Assembly: GCA_910578115.1 (NCBI GenBank)
Contig: CAJTPO010000003.1
Location: forward strand, 141,447-205,446
DNA length: 64,000 nucleotides
Reading direction: 5' to 3'
Origin: an uncultured Lachnospiraceae bacterium
GTDB lineage: Bacteria > Bacillota > Clostridia > Lachnospirales > Lachnospiraceae
The position numbers and the translations under genes are program-made. Position 1 is the first letter of the stretch, and each line of letters starts with the position of its first letter. The notes beneath the pieces were generated by a model. The model did not search any database, was not told the DNA's origin, and saw nothing but the letters and a program-made list of their open reading frames with translations. This document shows positions 60,809-64,000 of this stretch, piece after piece.

Positions 60809-63337
60809 CTATCTCTGTACAATATTTACGATCCTGCCCGGCACATAGATCTCCTTAACGATCGTTCCGGTGAGCTTATCGGCTACCGTTTCCTTCGCCT
60901 TGGCAATCACAGTATCCTTCGGATCATCCTTACCGATCATAAGCGTAGCCCTCGTCTTGCCGTTGATCTGAACAGCGATCTCCACGGTGGATTCCACGGT
61001 CTTGGCCTCCTCGAATTCCGGCCATACAGCCTGATACAGTCTGCCCTCAAAACCGGCCCTCTGCCACAGCTCTTCCGTGATATGGGGTGCAACCGGATTC
61101 AACATGGCAAGGAGTGTCTTGTATTCGCCTCTTGTCACCGCATTTTTCCGGTAAAATTCGTTGATCAGCGCCATCATCGCCGCGATCGCCGTATTGTATT
61201 TCAGATTCTCAAAATCATTGCTGACTTTCTTGATCGTCTGGTGCATCTTCGTCTCCAGATCTTTGGAGTATGCATCCTCATCGGTCATGATATCCTGCAG
61301 CTTCCACACTCTCTCCAGGAAACGGCGGCATCCCTTCACCCCGTCCTCGGACCAGCCGGCACTCAACTCAAAAGCTCCAATGAACATTTCATAAGTTCTG
61401 AGTGTGTCCGCTCCGTATTCTGTCACTATATCATCGGGATTCACCACATTCCCCAGAGATTTGGACATCTTCACAACAGGATGTTCCGCCATCTCGCCAT
61501 ACTTTTCCTTCAGGGCCGCTCTGGCTGCCTTCTCACTGCCGTGCTCGGCAAGCAGCTTCTCCTGCTCTGCGGCGGGCAGATTCGCGAAGTTGTGCGGGTT
61601 CAGACCCAGGATCATGCCATGGGAAGTTCTCTTGGCATAAGGCTCCGGGCAGGGCACTGTCTTCTGGTCATACAGGAACTTGTGCCAGAATCTGGAATAC
61701 AGAAGGTGCAGCGTGGTATGCTCCATACCGCCATTGTACCAGTCTACCGGCATCCAGTAGTTCAGCGCTTCCTTACTCGCCAGCGCTTCCGTGTTCGTCG
61801 GATCCGTATAGCGCAGGAAATACCAGGAAGAACCTGCCCACTGCGGCATGGTATCCGTCTCTCTCTTAGCCGGACCGCCACAGCAGGGACAGGTGGTATT
61901 GACCCAGTCAGTCATAAGTGCCAGCGGCGACTCCCCGTTGTCGGTAGGCATATAGCTGTCCACCTCCGGCAGCTCCAGCGGAAGTTCACTCTCGTCGATC
62001 GGCACATAGCCGCATTTCTCACAGTGTACAATCGGAATCGGCTCTCCCCAGTAACGCTGTCTGGAGAAGACCCAGTCTCTTAATTTAAAGTTGGTCTTGG
62101 CACAGCCGATCCCCTTTTCTTCCAGAAAATCAATCATTCTGGCCTGGGCATTCTCCACGCTCAAACCGCTGATAAAACCGGAATTGACGATCGTTCCCGT
62201 CGCCACATCCGTGTAGACCTCTTCCTGCACGTTGCGGCCGCCCGCAACGACCTCGATGATCGGCAGACCGAATTTCTTCGCAAAATCCCAGTCTCTCTCA
62301 TCATGGGCCGGCACCGCCATGATGGCTCCCGTACCGTAACTCATAAGCACATAATCAGAGACAAAGATCGGGATTTCCACATCGCTCACCGGGTTTACCG
62401 CCGTCAGGCCGTCAATCTTCACACCTGTCTTCTCCTTCGCCAGCTCCGCACGCTCGAAATCAGACTTTCTGGCCGCCTGCTCACGGTATGCCGCGATCTC
62501 GTCCCAGTTCTTGATATCTTCTTTATATTTATCGATCAGCGGATGCTCCGGCGACATAACCATGTAGGTCACGCCGAACAGTGTATCACAACGGGTCGTA
62601 TAAACCCGCAGCTTGTCCTCTTTTCCCTTAATGGAAAAGTCCACTTCCGCACCGGTCGACTTACCGATCCAGTTCTTCTGCGATACCTTGACCCGCTCCA
62701 CGTAGTCCACGGTATCCAGCCCCTCAATCAGCTTATCCGCATATTCCGTGATCTTCAGCATCCACTGGCTCTTCACCTTGCGCACCACTTCTGCACCGCA
62801 CCTCTCACAGACGCCGTTCACCACTTCCTCATTGGCAAGCCCGACTTTACAGGAAGTACACCAGTTAATCGGCATCTCGGATTTATAGGCAAGTCCCTCC
62901 TTAAACAGCTTCAGGAAGATCCACTGCGTCCATTTATAATACGCCGGATCCGTCGTATTGATCTCTCTGTCCCAGTCAAAAGAATATCCCAGAGAATGGA
63001 GCTGGCTCTTGAAACGGGAGACATTATTCTGCGTCACGATCTTCGGATGAATATGGTTCTGGATCGCATAATTCTCCGTCGGCAGGCCGAAAGCGTCCCA
63101 GCCCATCGGATAAAGGACATTATATCCCTGCATCCTTCTCTTTCTGGCTACAATGTCAAGCGCCGTATAGGGTCTCGGATGTCCCACATGAAGTCCCTGT
63201 CCCGACGGATAAGGGAATTCCACCAGCGCATAATATTTCGGTCTGGAATAATCGTTGGAAGTCTTAAACGCCTTCTCATCATCCCACACCTTCTGCCATT
63301 TTGTTTCCACCTCTCGATGGTTATATACCTCTGCCAT
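60809..63337 (-). CDS. leuS: Leucyl-tRNA synthetase
   Basis: A class I aminoacyl-tRNA synthetase; the 842-residue length is normal. The HIGH-type motif is PYPSGQGLHVGHPRPYTALD (about residues 43-62) and the KMSKS loop is in VVKMSKSLGNVVNPDD. Also present are zinc-binding cysteine pairs (WCTSCKVGLANEEVVNGVCERCG and CEKCGYVP), the CP1 editing domain containing TLFGVTYMVMSPEHPL, and the C-terminal VQINGKTRATLMIGKDDPKDTV anticodon region. The ATG at 63337 has GGAGG four bases upstream; an ATG at 63367 is in frame but has a weaker site. The leader from the promoter is only about 75 bases, too short for a T-box. Confidence 0.97.
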   Translation of the reverse strand: MAEVYNHREVETKWQKVWDDEKAFKTSNDYSRPKYYALVEFPYPSGQGLHVGHPRPYTALDIVARKRRMQGYNVLYPMGWDAFGLPTENYAIQNHIHPKIVTQNNVSRFKSQLHSLGYSFDWDREINTTDPAYYKWTQWIFLKLFKEGLAYKSEMPINWCTSCKVGLANEEVVNGVCERCGAEVVRKVKSQWMLKITEYADKLIEGLDTVDYVERVKVSQKNWIGKSTGAEVDFSIKGKEDKLRVYTTRCDTLFGVTYMVMSPEHPLIDKYKEDIKNWDEIAAYREQAARKSDFERAELAKEKTGVKIDGLTAVNPVSDVEIPIFVSDYVLMSYGTGAIMAVPAHDERDWDFAKKFGLPIIEVVAGGRNVQEEVYTDVATGTIVNSGFISGLSVENAQARMIDFLEEKGIGCAKTNFKLRDWVFSRQRYWGEPIPIVHCEKCGYVPIDESELPLELPEVDSYMPTDNGESPLALMTDWVNTTCPCCGGPAKRETDTMPQWAGSSWYFLRYTDPTNTEALASKEALNYWMPVDWYNGGMEHTTLHLLYSRFWHKFLYDQKTVPCPEPYAKRTSHGMILGLNPHNFANLPAAEQEKLLAEHGSEKAARAALKEKYGEMAEHPVVKMSKSLGNVVNPDDIVTEYGADTLRTYEMFIGAFELSAGWSEDGVKGCRRFLERVWKLQDIMTDEDAYSKDLETKMHQTIKKVSNDFENLKYNTAIAAMMALINEFYRKNAVTRGEYKTLLAMLNPVAPHITEELWQRAGFEGRLYQAVWPEFEEAKTVESTVEIAVQINGKTRATLMIGKDDPKDTVIAKAKETVADKLTGTIVKEIYVPGRIVNIVQR

Positions 63338-63419
63338 AGTGCCTCCATTCTGATCGGTTCCTGACATCTCTTCTCATTTGAACCATATTTATGATATTTT
63401 TATTTTATCCACGTTCTAT

Positions 63420-63447
63420 ATTGTAGTATACCTGCCGGATTTGTCAA
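63420..63447 (-). promoter_or_regulatory. leuS: leuS promoter
   Basis: Minus strand: TTGACA (63442-63447), a 16-base spacer, TACAAT (63420-63425). This gives a leader of about 75 bases to the ATG at 63337. No T-box specifier stem or AGGGUGG-type antiterminator motif is visible in it. Confidence 0.6.
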
Positions 63448-63534
63448 CCGTTTTGCGCAGTAGTTCTTAATTTTTTCGTTATGGACCGGATAACTTTACT
63501 GAACCGGATTCCAAAAACTTTTTGGAAATTATTG

Positions 63535-63563
63535 TTGATTTTTAGACGGTGAGATGTTATAGT
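63535..63563 (+). promoter_or_regulatory. Candidate plus-strand promoter before the structured RNA region
   Basis: TTGATT (63535-63540), a 17-base spacer and TATAGT (63558-63563). A transcript from here would begin near 63570, read through the same hairpins in the opposite sense, and end at the plus-strand terminator at 63712-63736 (about 165 nt). Confidence 0.4.
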
Positions 63564-63569
63564 AAGTAT

Positions 63570-63700
63570 AAAGAAAAGCACCCACTCCAAAGTGGATGCT
63601 CCTGAACAGCTTTAGTCCTTATGGACCTCGCCAATCCTGGGCCGACAGGACCCGTCTTTAGGATTTAGCACTATATTTCTTTGAGAGTTAACTGTATATC
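63570..63700 (-). ncRNA. Candidate structured small RNA with terminator, unknown family
   Basis: Minus-strand RNA with three stems. Hairpin A: 63578-63586 with 63591-63599, followed by a T-rich run (63570-63577), i.e. an intrinsic terminator. Stem B: 63614-63618 with 63623-63627. Stem C: 63633-63643 with 63649-63665 (AATCCT/AGGATT and GGGCC/GACCC pairing). In all three stems the single non-Watson-Crick position is G-U on the minus strand but A-C on the plus strand, favouring the minus strand. The 5' end is undefined; no strong minus promoter was seen. A plus-strand promoter (63535-63563) and plus-strand terminator (63712-63736) flank the same DNA. I do not recognise a known riboswitch or RNA class. 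Confidence 0.45.
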
Positions 63701-63711
63701 TTTTCCCCGTA

Positions 63712-63736
63712 AGTCAGCATATTTGCTGGCTTTTTG
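63712..63736 (+). terminator. Plus-strand intrinsic terminator before the transposase
   Basis: AGTCAGCA (63712-63719) pairs with TGCTGGCT (63724-63731) around a 4-base loop, with one G-U pair in the plus-strand sense, followed by TTTTTG. It could end a plus-strand transcript from 63563 or shield the transposase from upstream transcription. Confidence 0.55.
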
Positions 63737-63773
63737 TTATTTCAAAAAACTTGACATAATTTCTTTTTATCTA

Positions 63774-63802
63774 TTGACTATATAGTGCTATAGTGTTATA
63801 AT
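63774..63802 (+). promoter_or_regulatory. Promoter of the IS1634-like transposase
   Basis: TTGACT (63774-63779), a 17-base spacer, TATAAT (63797-63802) and a GAGGGTG ribosome site before the ATG at 63820. This leaves only about 10 bases of leader and is consistent with an active start. Confidence 0.6.
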
Positions 63803-63819
63803 GTGCGAGGGTGATTTTT

Positions 63820-64000
63820 ATGGCATATTTCTTAAAAAAATCTAATTACAAAAAGGGAACTTATCTTCAGATTTATGAGAGCTTTTATGACCCTGAGCGC
63901 AAAGGAGGGGCTCATCGTTCTTATAAAGCACTGGGCTATGTTCACGAACTTCAGGCAAAAGGCATCGATGATCCTATCGCATTTTACAAAGAAGAAGTTT
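63820..64000 (+). CDS. IS1634-like transposase (5' part, cut by window edge)
   Basis: Only the first 60 residues are inside the window: MAYFLKKSNYKKGTYLQIYESFYDPERKGGAHRSYKALGYVHELQAKGIDDPIAFYKEE and onward. This is the characteristic N-terminus of IS1634-family transposases as I recall them, and the frame runs off the edge. GAGGGTG precedes the ATG and a near-consensus promoter lies upstream (63774-63802). Whether the element is complete or has terminal repeats cannot be judged from the window. Confidence 0.75.
   Translation, partial: MAYFLKKSNYKKGTYLQIYESFYDPERKGGAHRSYKALGYVHELQAKGIDDPIAFYKEEV

Larger units (their letters stand above)
63368..63819. other. Gene-free stretch between leuS and the transposase
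   Basis: No protein-coding frame is supported here. It holds the leuS promoter (63420-63447), a perfect hairpin TTCCAAAAA-C-TTTTTGGAA (63509-63527), the structured RNA candidate (63570-63700) with flanking promoter and terminators, and the transposase promoter. The left end of the insertion element is not resolved. Confidence 0.6.

Noticed and set aside
61082..62083. 333-residue plus-strand open frame
   Set aside because: Antisense shadow of leuS with the codon bias of a reverse complement; no start signal.
63338..63447. T-box leader for leuS
   Set aside because: The leader is only about 75 bases and has no antiterminator or specifier stem.

Overview
The window is a low-to-mid G+C Gram-positive chromosome segment, most likely from a spore-forming anaerobe of the Lachnospiraceae (Clostridia). 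Supporting signs are sporulation genes (yqfC, yqfD, spoIIIE-type ftsK, a mother-cell-type -10 motif), a Re-citrate synthase in place of the usual citrate synthase, the NADH/ferredoxin-linked NfnAB pair, the redox regulator Rex, BspA-type leucine-rich surface proteins with a class B sortase, and strong AGGAGG ribosome binding sites. Almost every gene up to 58.9 kb lies on the minus strand. The only clear plus-strand genes are an ABC-F ATPase (37.5 kb), three small genes (59.0-60.6 kb) and a transposase cut by the right edge. This assignment is inferred from gene content and was not tested by a search.

Layout from left to right: (1) 0-1 kb, end of a cell-envelope sugar cluster (flavin oxidoreductase fragment and a GT2 glycosyltransferase). 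(2) 1-9 kb, 5-formyl-THF cyclo-ligase, a DUF896 protein, glutamate 5-kinase, two tandem FAD oxidoreductases, a BofC-like protein and a MurJ/SpoVB-type flippase. (3) 8.8-14.4 kb, the conserved block yqfC-yqfD-phoH-(HD membrane protein)-ybeY; the HD protein is shortened and its HD pair reads HR. rlmH and a zinc-ribbon membrane protein follow. (4) 14.6-22.6 kb, a MORN-repeat protein, nfnA/nfnB, a zinc-ribbon/chitobiase-repeat protein, and the one-carbon genes folD and fhs. (5) 22.6-30.9 kb, ftsK/spoIIIE, tepA, a multispanning membrane protein, metY, a CFI-box protein and yebC. (6) 31-37.2 kb, a CBS-domain transporter-like protein, mazF without a visible antitoxin, alr, nnrD/E, a coiled-coil protein and rex, which is divergent from the ABC-F gene. 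(7) 39.5-43.1 kb, a probable operon of Re-citrate synthase, an FCD-type GntR regulator and isocitrate dehydrogenase, reading from a consensus promoter whose -10 box overlaps a perfect 12-bp palindrome.

(8) 43.1-58.9 kb is a surface region: a subtilisin-like protease, two BspA/LRR proteins (951 and 1783 residues) with the same unusual C-terminal sorting signal, a class B sortase, and a 1635-residue secreted repeat protein with no visible anchor. (9) 59-60.6 kb holds three small plus-strand genes, the first encoding a Cys/Asn/Gly-rich 75-residue protein behind a sigma-K-like promoter. The gap after the second gene contains a 51-nt near-exact copy of an internal piece of leuS inside a hairpin-rich block bounded by short inverted repeats. 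(10) 60.8-64 kb: leuS, a 452-bp gene-free stretch with a compact set of RNA hairpins flanked by terminators, then the start of an IS1634-like transposase.

Functionally, the window joins redox and carbon supply (Re-citrate synthase, Icd, NfnAB, Rex), C1-folate metabolism (fhs, folD, cyclo-ligase), RNA maturation and translation (YbeY, RlmH, LeuS, ABC-F), sporulation and chromosome partitioning, and a sortase-anchored adhesin system. The items most worth a second look are the leuS fragment copy, the structured RNA region next to the transposase, the shared non-standard sorting signal, and the Cys/Asn-rich small protein cluster.
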